A stretch of DNA of 64,000 nucleotides from Hoplostethus atlanticus (Eukaryota; Chordata; Actinopteri; Trachichthyiformes; Trachichthyidae). A program made the position numbers and the translations under genes. Every line of letters begins with the position of its first letter. Positions within the stretch are counted from its first letter, which is position 1. A model generated the notes under the pieces. That model saw only the letters and a list, made by a program, of their open reading frames with translations, was not told where the DNA came from and did no database searches. This document shows positions 14,041 through 30,237 of this stretch, in pieces. Location of the stretch: NCBI GenBank assembly GCA_034670405.1, contig JAXDDX010000004.1, forward strand, positions 3,826,001-3,890,000. The letters are read 5' to 3'.

Positions 14041-14263
14041 TCCTTATATCTGATTTATTTAGTTACTGGGAATGATGGGTCTGTCGTTATCATGTTAAAT
14101 ACAGTTTCAACTTACATTTGTCTTGCGTGAATTGAAAGGGAATGAACTCATTCCTTCAATCAGGGGTATATTTTCATACTCAGGTTTGGTTTTCGATGAT
14201 GGTGATCTCTGTTACTGAGAAACAAATTTATAGAATCAGTAAATTAACCTTATGCATCATTGC

Positions 14264-14500
14264 TCAGCAACTGCAACTGCTTCCACCATGGTCACCGCCC
14301 AGCCTGTCCTCACCTCGGACCTCCCCAACTCAGTGGCCATCACTCAAAAACTGTCTGGTCAAGGCAAAGTCAGCACCCAGTTTGAGGACAAAAGAGCCAT
14401 GGTGCAGGCTGACGCCAATAGGCCCACGTTGCTGGTCAACTGGTCCTCCACTAGGCCCACGTCAACTGGTCCTCCACTGTGGGACAACCCTGCCACTTGA
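14264..14500 (+). other. unassigned open segment, possible terminal exon
   Basis: After an acceptor-like TTGCTCAG at 14259-14266 there is an open frame ending with TGA at 14498-14500. It starts 'ATASTMVTAQPVLTSDLP'. The segment includes a tandem duplication of about 26 bp (GGCCCACG...TCCTCCACT, 14429-14478). AATAAA-like signals follow at about 14620 and 14752. It may be a 3' exon of the HIPK-like gene or of a degenerate neighbour. I recognise no family. Confidence 0.25.
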
Positions 14501-14866
14501 TCATAGTTCAAGGACCCTGGCCTTGTTCTACTTTGCTGAACTAAAACAAGACTCATCCATCGTATCACAACCATTACAATGTATTATGTATTGTGTTATG
14601 TATTATGTCTTGAAAAAAATAAAAAAATGTAATGAACAAATGTAATGAAAATGGCTTACATTAAATGCAAATACATTTAATGGAGCCCCTATTACAGGAA
14701 TTTCATTGTTACTCCATATATATATATATATGTGTGTGATCAAATATGTTTAATAAAAACATTGTTCAAATTTGATGTTGTTTGAGTGGGTACATTTATT
14801 TATTTTTTTAAATCCATAATTTTTAATAGGCAGTTCTGGACTAACTCCACTAAGCCAATAAGAACA

Positions 14867-14889
14867 TTATTATTATTATTATTATTATT
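14867..14889. repeat. ATT microsatellite
   Basis: Seven TTA/ATT units in a noncoding stretch. Confidence 0.9.
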
Positions 14890-14899
14890 CGAAATAACA

Positions 14900-16062
14900 T
14901 GGGCCCTGTAACAAAAGTAGTTTGATGGTGGAGGATTGCACGTTCTTGCTGGAGGAGAAGAAAACAATTGACGTTTTAATTGAAGACAAAAATAACTGCA
15001 ATAACTGCCAAACAATATATATTTAATGAAATACATCACTTTTACCATCAGCTGCTGAGATGGTTTCCATACTCACATCTCACCAACATCGGTATCAGAA
15101 ACACTTCGTTGGGTCGTTCATGTGCGCACTATTCATAATTACGATATTTCCTGTGACTTGAAGGTAGCATAAAATCTCCATCCCTGTAAAAGAGCTGGCT
15201 CGTTGATGGCCGACAGCAGGGTCAGGTGACATACACCACTGTAACACTGGGCTAAGCCCCCATAGGTTTGTGATGCTACCAAGCTATGGAGCTACAACAG
15301 TGACTTTAAATTTTGGCATAGAAAAAAAAATGTATCATTGAAAACAAAACCTGAACTGAAAAAGGAAACATCGGCATTGAAACAGCACTGAAAAAAGTTC
15401 CACTGAAAAATAAAGTTTTACACATTTGAAATAAAAGTCTCTGTAATTCCAGTTTGAATACTTGTGAGAAATGTTTTGAATGCTTGTAACTTGATGTTTG
15501 CATTAGTCTGATTACACCCTCACCCAGGCGAGCCAGCTGAGACAGATCCCACTGGTAAAATCCTGCTTTAACTAGAGCCATCTGAAAGCTATACACTAAT
15601 ATGGCATCAATTAAATTATTGAGAAATAAGTATGTAGGCTTGGGCGAGGGACACCATGTATGAATGGAGTGAGAACAGCTAATGGTCAAATGTTAGCCCG
15701 CTTTACTTTTCCTCCCTACAATTGTCTAGTATCAGTTTGCCAGATAGTAAATGACTGAATATCTGCCGCTGACAAATTCTGACAATGCATTTCACACAAC
15801 TTTTACCAAGGAAGGTAATACAATTTAAAGTTTCATTACCAGACCTCACTTGTGTTCAGCCAATGACAGCAGTTTTAGTATGAAAGACTGTATATGATTG
15901 GCTTGAATTTTGGGCAGAGGGCAGATAATTGGTCAAGAGCATATGACCTTGCCCCAGGCTCCACTAGTTTATACTAGTTATATAATGTACAGATGACAAA
16001 ACCTAGAAGTTATAAACTGTTCCCGAACACTGACAGAAGTACCAGGAACCAGAGCTGTGAAA
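14900..16062. other. intergenic, nothing recognised
   Basis: No exon, repeat family or RNA gene could be supported. The minus-strand open stretch 15306-15689 is Phe/Leu-rich without domain features and is treated as chance. Confidence 0.5.
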
Positions 16063-16188
16063 ATGAACTGCTTCAACAAGCACTCCATGCCAACGCTGAA
16101 GGATACTTTGCCTCCTAATGAAGAGCCATCCAGCAGCTCTGACAACTACATGGTACTAGGTGTGCTGGGAGAGGGCGTCTTTGAGTGA
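16063..16188 (+). pseudogene. truncated second HIPK-like kinase copy
   Basis: An ATG at 16063 opens 41 codons ending at TGA 16186-16188. After a Ser-rich lead ('EEPSSSSDNYMV') the frame reads 'LGVLGEGVFE' and stops within the glycine-rich ATP loop, where the intact copy reads 'LGEGTFGKV'. The structure (short leader, SS..NY, then LGEG) parallels the kinase beginning at 10498. No catalytic-domain exons follow. The downstream DNA is instead a MITE (16231) and non-homologous sequence. I call it a truncated tandem duplicate. Confidence 0.7.
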
Positions 16189-16230
16189 CTCCAATGAAAG
16201 GATGGCTGGAAAGGTCCTTAAAAGAAACAG

Positions 16231-16421
16231 ATACACTGCCAGAAAAAGGGGTACGGAAGGGGTCTATTTGTGTACTTTAAGGCACATAATCATACCTCAA
16301 GGTACTAATTTGTACCTTTTTGGGTCTGAAAAGGTACATCTAAAGCCCGATTGGCAAAGGCTACATGTTTGTACCATTTATCTCACATCTAGAGGTACAA
16401 TCAGTCTGGTACAGCAGTGAA
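16231..16421. mobile_element. GGTAC-rich MITE (copy 2)
   Basis: The left end ATACACTGCCAGAAAAAGGG and right end GGTACAGCAGTGAAT are related to the terminal sequences of the 8740-9063 element, with the same GGTACTAATTTGTACCTTTT style interior. It lies 42 bp after the truncated kinase stop codon. Confidence 0.65.
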
Positions 16422-16930
16422 TATGCATACTAGACTATTGAAATAAATACTAATAGGTCTACTAAAATATGGGGACCAGTAAATGAGGAAAAAAAGAGAA
16501 AGGAGGTGATGAGAACATCAACGTGAAAAGAATGGAATACTGACAGGGACCTCTCTAGACCTTACTTCTTCCAAGCTCTATTTCAAAAACAAAAATAAAT
16601 TGGTAATTGCAAGTTGTTTTCATTTTAAAGATCACAACTTCCTCTTTAATTTGGTACCAAACATATGGCAAAATAATGAATGTATTGTGTGTCAGAATTT
16701 AATTTATTTCATTACATTTTAGAAAATTGATAAAACAATAACACAAAAACAAATAACACTAAATATCTCTGAAAATTTGTAAATACATTTATAATTTAAA
16801 CCATGTGGTCTTATCAGCTCACTTATTATCTATCTATCTTATCTATATTTACACAACCCTAACTACAGATTACTAGTATATGATCCACTACATTTCTCCA
16901 TTCAGTGTCAATTTGACAACAAAACGTCCC
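16422..16930. other. intergenic, AT-rich, nothing recognised
   Basis: No coding or structured element could be supported between the MITE and the acyl-CoA-binding-protein fragment. Confidence 0.5.
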
Positions 16931-16931
16931 G

Positions 16932-17039
16932 TTCCAGCAGGCCACCGTGGGCGACGTCAACACCGATCGTCCTGGGACGTTTGATTTCACCGGGAAAGCC
17001 AAATGGGACGCCTGGGAGAAGGAGAAAGGAAAGAGACAG
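16932..17039 (+). pseudogene. fragment of acyl-CoA-binding protein (ACBP/DBI) sequence
   Basis: The frame reads '[15 protein letters not shown]' then '[16 protein letters not shown]', which is the signature centre of acyl-CoA-binding protein, a small cytosolic carrier of long-chain acyl-CoA esters. No upstream 'YGHYK' part and no C-terminal part follow: after EKEKG the frame continues with unrelated residues and stops at 17067-17069. The fragment crosses the position where the human DBI gene has an intron (after 'VGDINT') without a break, which favours a retroposed copy. It starts at an acceptor-like TTCCAG, so an exonised fragment cannot be excluded. No stop disrupts the retained stretch. 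Confidence 0.8.
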
Positions 17040-17439
17040 CTAACGCTGGGCTTTCAAAATACAAGATAAAACAGTCCGCGTCCGTACTTCACACAGACCC
17101 ATAAGGAAGTCTAATAAGATCAGACAACAAAAGTCGTCAAACTTATATGGCGAAAACTCGGCATAAACTGGTCAGTCCTGCCGACGGACTCTTCGATACA
17201 CTGGCTCCCGGGAAACAGTGTCCCTCTCCGGCAGTGACGACTAGGTAGTTTCCGCTATGTAGTGAAGTTGATTTGTGGCTTGTTTTATCATGTAGCATGC
17301 TCCAACCCCCAGCTGTGATTCTGTCTCTTTTTCTCACTCACTCAGAGTTTTCAAATTTTTAAATTAAAAATATAACAACCTGTAGAGACTACAGTGATTG
17401 GTTGTGGGTATTTGAGCAGACAAATCTGTAACACCTTCA

Positions 17440-17620
17440 ACCTCCACATCATCTAGTCACTTGTGCACATCATAAAAGCAGCTTCTCATTCTTTTGAACA
17501 AATTGCAAATGCTTTGGCACATTCAGGCAAATGATTATGTACAACTGTCTGCTGTTTCCTACATTATCAATTGCTTCTGTCATGTTGATCAAAATGTATT
17601 ATATTGGTTCTCTGTTGAGT
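17440..17620. repeat. diverged relative of the mariner-like element downstream
   Basis: The stretch around 17460-17540 (GTGCACA, AAATGCTTTGGCACATTCAG, GCAAATGATT) matches 17870-17935 in the following element (GTGCACA, GAATGTTTTGGCACATTTAG, GCAAATGAAT). This indicates an older adjacent copy of the same family or an internal duplication. Confidence 0.6.
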
Positions 17621-17773
17621 AGTCTTACCCCCCAGAACATCTAGGCACCTAGTTCATTGCATAAGTCATTACATGCAAAATGGTTGAACCAGTTGTCATA
17701 ATCTGTCAAGCACATTTTCTACATTTCTATTTTTTTGTAAATGTGTCCTGAATTGATGAATCTTGACTTTCAC

Positions 17774-18334
17774 TACAGTTTCTCAGTTGCTTTGGCTCAA
17801 TTCTCCAATGACAGTTGAAGTCGTCAAAACAATGTGAAATTCTTCACAACATTTTGTTACCTGTGCACAACAGAAAGAGCATTTCTCTTTGTTACCATTT
17901 GCGAATGTTTTGGCACATTTAGGCAAATGAATAACAATTATGACTGACAATTTGAACAATTATTGGTTGTATATGTCTTTTGAAATTGCCATACAGAAAA
18001 AGTGCAGCCTTGTGCATTTTCAATCATTGTCATCAAAACCTTCACCATAGTTTCCATCAGAGTACACTGTTGTATTGACAACATGGCTAAGCATTTTGAC
18101 TATCTTGTACTCATTGACACAAGGACTTGTCATTCTGATGGCACTGACATGTTCATTGACATAAAGATTTACTTTTGAGAGCTGAACTAAGGATTTTGAG
18201 CAAGTTATGGGCTTTTGCAGGTAATCCATTGTGTGGTGCTGTTTGTACCTAGTTGTTTCAAGAAATGCGCTCACTGTTTTGCAAATCTAAAGGATGATTC
18301 GAGAAATGTACCAAAGCGACTGAGAAAAACTGTA
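17774..18334. mobile_element. non-autonomous mariner-like element
   Basis: Imperfect terminal inverted repeats CAGTTTCTCAGTTGCTTTGG (17776) and CCAAAGCGACTGAGAAAAAC (ending about 18330) are bounded by TA on both sides (17774-17775 and 18333-18334), the target duplication of the Tc1/mariner superfamily. The interior has no transposase. The 84-codon minus-strand ORF inside has no recognisable feature. Confidence 0.7.
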
Positions 18335-18862
18335 AAAGGCAGTAGATGTAGTGCAGATAAAGTAGTTGATGTATATCATTTCCTACATCATTAATCCAGG
18401 AAATAACTGATGACAGATGAGTTTCTCATTTCAAACCTGAGGCATCTTGTGTAACAGTGGGAACAAAAGCATGAAGTAGTCACAAATGAATGGAAAATAT
18501 TTATTCAATATTTTGACCAGCTGAAAAAATATAACTGAGCCATCAGCAGAAGAATCTATTTACCATTAACACAAAATTAATTTAAAATAAATAAAAATAT
18601 GATATAATTCTCATAATCAATGGCAAAGTAAACTGTGGGTCTGTGCATTATCACATCGATTCGTCTAATAAAAGCCATTTGGAACAGGACTGAATATTTT
18701 ATCCTGGCACGTTTCAACAAAAATCTTAAATTTACCACTCAGTCTGACAATTGAGATGACCCGCTTCCAGGATGGCCCTCCAAGTAACAGTGTCCATCCA
18801 TACTTAAAAGAAAAGAAAAACAGTTCCATGGAGAGGCCAGCATCACTTGAAGGGACATGTGC
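18335..18862 (-). other. probable angel1 3' UTR
   Basis: On the minus strand, downstream of the angel1 stop, there is an AATAAA (complement of 18500-18505). No gene is seen on the plus strand. Confidence 0.5.
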
Positions 18863-21800
18863 TCATGCAGGGCTCAGGTCCAGCTGGAATTTGGCCAGAA
18901 GACTGAGATGGTCAGAGGGGAATATGTGATTGGGTAAGCCCTTCAGTGACCAAAGGTCGTCCTCTGATAGGAGGGAGAGACAACCAATCAGCTTCAGACC
19001 TCCATTCACCATGTGGACACCAGCTGAGAAAAACATTAAATTGTCATCCACAGTAGCAAATTCACTCAGACCTGCAACATGTCAAGCAAACTAGTAGGAA
19101 GAATTCTTAGTGGGCAGCAACACCAACTTCATTACGTGTCCCCATACCGTTTTGATCAGACGTTAAGTCGCATTTCGGGGTGTAGAAGATGTAGTCAACT
19201 GTAGCCCCCACGTCAGAGTGCAGGGTCGTGATCTCTGGATGTCCAGAGCCTGGGAGAATGTGTTTGTAGACTGAGCGCAGGTTCAATCCATGACTGATAG
19301 TGGGTCTGAACCTGTGACACATAAATGTTACTATCATATCCCATTTCTATTTCCATTCTATTTGACATCATGTGTGTCATATGGTGACGCGTCAAAAGGC
19401 CGGGTGACTGTACAGGGGGTGAATACAGCATTTCTTTATTACAGTAGCTTTTATTTTAGCGTTTTGTTATGTTGTGTATTTGTTGCTGCTGTGACCAACT
19501 ATTTGCCATCTGCTTATCTATCTATGAATGCAATACAGGTCTGACAGTAAGAAGCAGTAACAGTTGACAGAACATGAAAGGCAGTTGAACTGACCGTTGA
19601 ACGTTTTTCCTGGAAGTATCTATGGAAAATAAGAGAAGGCAGAACGCCAGATTTGTGAACCATCATGACAAAGGAAGGTGGCTTTTGTAAATGGCAGCAC
19701 AACCTAATGTAGGCAACACTGTGGTTTCTGCAATGTGTTCCAGCTGTGTGTGACTGTACCTGGCGTGTTGTCAGTCACGGCGTGGATCAGCTCCATGTCC
19801 GGCGGACGGACGCATGCAGCTGGACAGAAGCGCAGCTGCAGCAGGAAGTCGTGGTTGTACCGGAGTTTCCCTACACAGGAAGGAGGAGTATAAAAAGAGA
19901 CAAAACACAATAGACTGAAGTTCATACCCAAAAAAAAAGTATACCAACACATTCACAATACTGGGTGCACAACATACTGACCCTTCAAACACTGACCTGA
20001 TTCCTGATGCTGGCTGTCAAACAGTCTCCGTACCGGTGGTGTACCGGCAGGTGTCCGTGATTCCCAGAGAGTTGGGCCACGGGGGAGCAAACAGTCTGTG
20101 ATGGTAGGTTTTGAGGGACATGTCCTCCTGACCAGATATCTGATGTCCATAGAGAATACACACATGGTTACAGAGGCAATTACTGCAAACATCATGACAT
20201 GAAACCGGAAACAAAGAGTCTAACAATGGCCTCGTATGTAACATAACTGTTAACAAGGCAACGGGAAGTCACATGGGAGCAACTAGATCTTTTCCAGGTA
20301 GTATGCCAAGCATTTATCATGGGCAGTGTACTGTTGTACTTCAGTGCTGCCGTCTCACCATCCAGGTTGCTAGACCCTGGTAGTAGAGCTGGCCGGTGGT
20401 GATCAGCTGGTACAGAGGCATGTGGTGGACAGCGTTGAAGTCCCCACACAAGATGGTGTTACAGTGCTGCCCTTTGGCCTTACACGACTTGACCACGCGG
20501 TCGATCTCCGCCAGCATTATGGCTAACTGAGCCAACTTCACGTCACCCCTCCTTGGGTTGAAGAGCAGGTGGGTGTTAGCCACGCAGAGAGGCGGGCCCT
20601 TCGCCTGGACCTCTGACCCCCGGGTGACAACTGGCTGAAGCAGCAGGACAATGCCCACGTTGTCCCGGTCCAGCAGCTCCGTCTCGGGCCTGAAGAACTC
20701 CAGCAGGCTCACTGAAAGCTCGGAGAAGAGATCGCCATGGTAGCAGGTGGCACAGCCGTCGCTCTTGGTGCCCGTTCGCCGCTTGTACACACAGGTGTAG
20801 CCTAGCAACACAGAGCAGAGGTAGATTCAAGATTCAAGATTCAAGAGGTTTATTCGTCACATACATACACGGGGTGTGCAGTGAAATGAAAAAGTGGCAG
20901 TGCTCAACAGAAATGTGCAAAGGGCAACAAGTTCACACTATTTACAATAAAGAAAACCAATACAATATTTACAGTATTAGAGTAAGAGCTCTATATAAAA
21001 GAAATACAATATCTACAGTAAGAGCACTTAACAATATAGAAATAAGAGAAATTGTATGTATAATATAAATTATGTGTAGTCTTTACCTTAGTGTGTGTGT
21101 GTGAGTGTGCTGTAGTCAACTGTAGCCCCCACGTCAGAGTGAATATAAAAGTGAATATACAGACCGTTTTGTCATATTGTCCCCAAAGTAAAACCAACAT
21201 TTTCCATGATTATTCCACTATATTTTTATATTATTATCATTCACATTGCATTGACACTATGGACTTACCCATCTGAGAGAGGACAGGATGCAGGTGTTCC
21301 TTGTAGTGGTTCTCCTGGACCTCTTGGAGACACAGAATCTACACATGGGATACAAGCACAACACTTATCGATGAGAATGAAAACATCTGTACTTGCAACA
21401 GAAGACGAATATATACTGTTTCCAAACAACTGGCTTTCTGACTCACATCTGGTGTCCATTTCAGGATTTCCTCTCCGAGGAGGTGGCAGCGGTAGCTCCA
21501 GTCCAGCACCTCCAGGGGGCAGTGGGAGTACAGCTCCTGGTTGGCCTCCAGCAGGTCCTGGGCCAGGATGTTGTAGGACATGACAGTGAAGTCGAACAAG
21601 GTCTTGTTATCTGGCCAGGAACTCTGGGAAGGCTCACCCACTTCCTCCCATACTCTCCATATCACTGGGAGGAAGACGTACAGACACAGCTGAGCAAATA
21701 AATGCTGGGAATTAAGATAGTTTAGAGTGTAAAAGAACATACAATCCCAGATAACCGGATTAGCCCTGCATACGGTGCTGATTTACAACTATTGTACACA

Positions 21801-23245
21801 TAGTATTCAGATAGCATCAAGACTCTCACCTTCAAAGGGCTGCGATGGGGGGTAGTAGCTCAGAGCAGGGAACTGCCACAATGGGCAGTGCATCACCTCG
21901 GTCAGGCCGGGGCCTACAGGGAAGTGCCAGCCCGCCTGCGCCGAGCTATCTTTGGGGTGAGTCTCTGAGAGAAGGGAGGCCAGATCCAGCTTAGGACTGC
22001 TCGTCTCACCAAGCACTATATCGGTACCAGCAACTATGTATTCATCCCAGCATTCAACTTCTGCAACTGCTGCTTGAGCTGGAGCTACTGACGCTTCAAA
22101 GCTGGGCGCGTGTGTTTGTTTCTCCATTGGACAGGTGGTTTCTGGTATGCTGTCTTCAGCTGACAGACTCTGTAGATGTGTCAATAGATATTGTGCTGGA
22201 TCGATTTCCTCAGTGGGTACGATAGTTTCCTTCTCCACATTACGCTTCATATGCAACTCCTCATCATCGATAGAGAGTTCCTGGTCTTCTTGCTTGGGAG
22301 CTTCCTCTTTATCTTTTTGCTGTCCATCACTCATCTCTGCTTCTTTCTCATCCACTGCACTCTGCACCTCACCCTTCTTTAATGTAGGCTCGTTCTCAGT
22401 CTGCTCATGCAGGACGGCTCTCAGCTGTCCTTCATCCAGGTCAGGCCTTTTGCTGTCTTCCTTTCCTCGGCCCTCTTGCTTCAGCCCTTCTCCTGTTTGT
22501 CCCCTTGGCCCACCGTTTGTGCTGCGCCACTGGTCCAGCAGGGTTGTCTGAGACTTGGTGAACCTGGTCCTGGTCCTGGTCTGGACACCACCACCATCCC
22601 ACACGGCCTTGCCATCAACCAATGCAGGAGAGAGAGCCTTCTCTGAGGCCTCTGTGTGAGACAAGTAATTAATAAGAAGACACTTGTGCATACAGTCTAA
22701 GTTAGAGCTTTTTGTCTCAGAGTCATTGAAACACGTTGCCTATATAGTGATAACCACTGTAAATTACATTAATCAGTCTCACTGACCAAAAACTACACAC
22801 CAACACATTCACACGTGGTGACCTCCTGACGTCACGAGGGGCGTCTAGACTTTTAAAGTTGGAGAGTTGACAACATGTGAGCTAGTACACACGGTTACCG
22901 GAGCTAAATGCAATATGGGCAATCCGTCACCATTTTCACCAGGGTAGAAATATTAACTCACACTGTGCAACCGCAGGCAACACCTCACGTTGTGCATGAA
23001 ATGAAAAAAAGAGCCTCAACTGAACCGCTCGGTCTGCAGCTAATATTAGCTCCCCGCTAGCTGCTGGACAGCTGCTCACAGGAATAGCACACATGCGATA
23101 AGTTAACCAAGTTAACCAAACGCTGCTCGGCCGACTCTGACGCCTTTATAATACTCACGTTTACAATATGAGCTTTACCTGAGGGTCGTTTTGTGAAGTA
23201 GCGTGATAATGGGTAAAGCCCATAAAATAACAGGATGCCAATCAT
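18863..23245 (-). CDS. angel1: ANGEL1, CCR4-type endonuclease/exonuclease/phosphatase family protein
   Basis: Ten exons (complement): 23245-23179, 22651-21830, 21664-21447, 21338-21269, 20801-20359, 20139-20034, 19870-19760, 19619-19595, 19311-19148 and 19071-18863, in phase, giving 744 residues. The N-terminus is hydrophobic ('MIGILLFYGLYPLSRYF'), as in human ANGEL1. The large second exon is Glu/Lys-rich and poorly conserved. The EEP domain starts at 'FTVMSYNILAQDLL'; key motifs are 'LCLQEVQ' (catalytic Glu), 'YKRRTGTKSDGCATCY', 'DNVGIVLLLQP', 'ANTHLLFNPRRGDVKLAQ', 'LCGDFNAV' and 'SDHLSLLAKF'. ANGEL proteins are related to CCR4 deadenylases; ANGEL1 binds eIF4E, and 2',3'-cyclic phosphatase activity is reported for the ANGELs. 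All catalytic motifs are present. An exon of only 25 nt (19595-19619) is needed to keep the frame. The gene is head-to-head with lrrc74a. Confidence 0.94.
20826..21010. mobile_element. retroposon fragment in an angel1 intron
   Basis: GATTCAAGATTCAAGATTCA followed by AGAGGTTTATTCGTCACATA and a CAGTGAAATGAAA stretch is the typical 3' tail (here antisense) of a common fish non-LTR retroposon with its short tandem end repeat. It sits in the intron between exons 21269-21338 and 20359-20801. Confidence 0.6.
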
Positions 23246-23623
23246 TATTTCTGTCTGCTGAAGTTAGCGCATGCGTGTTTTGTGTATGTGTCTGGAGAGG
23301 AGAGGAGAGGAGAGGAGGGGGGGGGGCGGGTTACTCATGAGGGTCCCTCTCTTTGTGATTTGTTCTATCTGAATTGAGAATATGACAACAGCAGCGGGCT
23401 GTACCACATGCCACTAACCTATACCATACCATAACATACTACACCATGCTGCACCATACCATACACAGATATTTAACCATGGTGATGTGTAAATTATTCA
23501 CATCACTTCATAGGACATGCTGCCTCAAGGGTAGAATTACCTGCTGGACAGCCCAGGCCTATTTGATTTCACAGTACCAGCTCTTGTGCTCAGCTGGTGC
23601 GAGTGAAACGCAGACAGAGAGCA
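23246..23623. promoter_or_regulatory. divergent promoter region of angel1 and lrrc74a
   Basis: The two start codons are 378 bp apart and point away from each other. GCGCATGCGTG at 23267-23277 matches the palindromic NRF1 site, which is frequent in bidirectional promoters. A GGAGA-repeat purine tract with ten G's lies at 23293-23327. ACCATACCAT-type short repeats are at 23404-23465. No TATA box is evident near either start. Confidence 0.6.
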
Positions 23624-28055
<4,432 letters not shown>

Positions 28056-28399
28056 CTGAGCTTGAACCCTGTGTAATGCAATATCTAAAAACATACTTGC
28101 AGAGTTTTTTGACTGAGATCTCTGGCGACTTTGTTATACACAATTACTCAATAAAGATTAGAGAGAGAAGACATGTTTTAGTGTGACTTTGTACTCCAGC
28201 TCAAAAGATGACCTATCTGACCTGTCTATTTAGTTTCAGTCTATCTTTTCACTCAGTTTACTACTGAGAACTCAGTTAATGTCTGTTTGTTGAAGATAAC
28301 GTTAAGTGGTACGTCTTGGGCTGGTGTGACATTTGCCTTCGCTGATGATACTGTGAATTGGGACAGGTGTTGTGTCCTCCAGGATGATAAAAACCGGGC

Positions 28400-28407
28400 T
28401 ATATAAG
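28400..28407 (+). promoter_or_regulatory. TATA box of the first olfactomedin-4-like gene
   Basis: TATATAAG lies 48 bp before the ATG at 28455, a normal distance for a short 5' UTR. The stretch GATGATAAAAACC just upstream resembles the GATAAG motif of the other two copies. Confidence 0.6.
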
Positions 28408-28454
28408 CCTGAAGATCCAGCTTTCTCGATCATAACCGCTTTGACTGCACCAGA

Positions 28455-30237
28455 ATGATCGGCACTCTGTATTTCTTAGCTCTGCTGAGCTCCACAGTGG
28501 CCTGGGGGGTATGTATGACATGACTCAGATTCATTCAGTCATCGTTGTAGCCTCTACAGACATTGTAGGTAAATTGACCTCTCTATCTGTCCCTTTCTCA
28601 GCGTGTCAGCCTGTGGGGTGAGGGGAGTGAGAGGAATGGGACACAAGGTGGAGGTGGGGACAAGTGTACCTGTGATGCCTTCTTGCCTAGTTCCACCACC
28701 TTTCCTTTGAAAGACCTGGTGCTGGTAGAGCAGACTTCTGTGGAGATCTCCCACAAACTGGAGCTGGAGATGGGCAAGGTAACTGAGACGTACTGAAAGC
28801 TTCTGCAATAGGTGATAAGCAATACAAGACAGACCAGCAAAGTGTGTTATGACTTTTAAACGTACTTTATTTCAGCTGGAGACCTACGAGAGCAAGCTGA
28901 CAGCATATGCGGAAAAGATTATAACCTTGACAGTGGAAATAGAGAAGATGGAGAAGAACCCTGACTCATACAATCAAGCCAACTTTGTGGACATAAAGGT
29001 AGAGATCAAACAAGTAGAGGCTCTGATTGTAGAGCTCCAGGCTTCCATTCAAGGCTCCACCACTGTCTTCCAGTCTCTGCGTGTACAGGTAAGTCTTAAA
29101 CTGCTCTGAAATGTCTTGTCTCTGATTCATCATCAATATTTTATGACGATGGTCCATTGGATGCTGTGTTCGCTTTCAGATCACGACCATAGTTGTGACC
29201 CTGACCAAGCTGGAGAAGACTTATGACAAGAACCTGGTTCTGGTGACCCGCCGTGAGTACATCAAGCTCCAGCTGCAGCTAGAGGAGTGCGAGAGACGCC
29301 ACCAGGAGCTCTTCAACCCCAACATCGGTGAGACCATTCACACTGTAGTACACATCCAAGTACCAAGCCCTCTGCACACTCTTCTAACTCTGTACTCACT
29401 TTTTCCTCAGGGTCCTGTGCACACACGGGTATAATCAGGATCAGCAAGCCCATCGTCAGCCAGCTGAACGCCCACCTAAATGCTGGTTACAAATATGGAG
29501 GTTGGGGGAAAGATTCAAAGCCTGTTCCTGGTAGTGAATCTATGTACTGGTACTCTGGGTATAGTAGTGGCTCCATTGTCGACATTAGACTCTACACCAA
29601 CTACAAGAATCTTGTTTTGAGAAACCACTACCAGCATCACAACTTACACAGTAGCTGGATTGGTACAGGGAACAATTTCCTTATTCGTGACAGTACTCTG
29701 TATTATCAGTTCAACAACCCGTTTAGCATGGCCAAACTGAATTTCACCACAATGAAATATGAATACAGGGTGGTTTCCAAGGCTAGCCCCAGATTCTCCT
29801 ACACTAACTCACCCAATCAGAACTTTGACTTTGCTGCTGATGAGACCGGGCTGTGGGTGACTTATGCTACAGAGGAGTCCAGTGGTCGACTGGTTATTGC
29901 TAAAATCAATGAGCCTTCTTTTGGGATAGAGGAGGAGTGGCAGACTAGTGTGTACAAACCAGGAGTTAGCAATACCTTCATGGTGTGTGGGGTCCTCTAT
30001 GCTGTTAGGACTGTTGATATCCAAACTGAGGAAATATTTTACACGTTTGACACCAAAACCAAACAAGAAAGCTACATCCGTATTCCCTTCGAGAGGTTCC
30101 AGGAGACCTTTTCCAACCTGGACTACAATCCCACTGACCAGAAGCTCTATATGTACAATGATGGCTACTATGTTAACTACCATCTGTGGATGAACCACAC
30201 AACAAAAGCCATTGAATCACCACCCCTCTTGGAATGA
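28455..30237 (+). CDS. olfactomedin-4-like secreted glycoprotein, copy 1
   Basis: Five exons: 28455-28508, 28602-28778, 28876-29088, 29180-29327 and 29411-30237, in phase, giving 472 residues. Exon 1 is a signal peptide (MIGTLYFLALLSSTVAWG). A conserved CxC ('KCTCDAFLP') follows, then a coiled-coil region (exons 2-4, for example 'LETYESKLTAYAEKIITL'). The last exon is the olfactomedin beta-propeller: 'YGGWGKDSKP', 'FDFAADETGLWVTYATEE', 'MVCGVLYAVRTVD', 'TEEIFYTFDTKT', '[19 protein letters not shown]'. OLFM4-type proteins are secreted, form disulfide-linked oligomers and bind lectins or cadherins; in mammals OLFM4 marks gut crypts and neutrophils. The C-terminus ('LWMNHTTKAIESPP') differs from that of copies 2 and 3, which end in SYxVxFN. 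An orthologue name is not assigned because three tandem copies exist. Confidence 0.92.

Noticed and set aside
15306-15689. 127-codon minus-strand ORF
   Set aside because: Phe/Ser-rich frame in unremarkable DNA; no signal peptide plus domain pattern and no splice context.
18020-18274. 84-codon minus-strand ORF inside the mariner-like element
   Set aside because: No transposase motif (no DDE-type context), and the element is too short to be autonomous.
21807-22691. Plus-strand ORFs opposite angel1 exon 2 (for example 22135-22551)
   Set aside because: They are Ser/Cys-rich shadows of the Glu/Lys-rich angel1 exon; no splice or family support.
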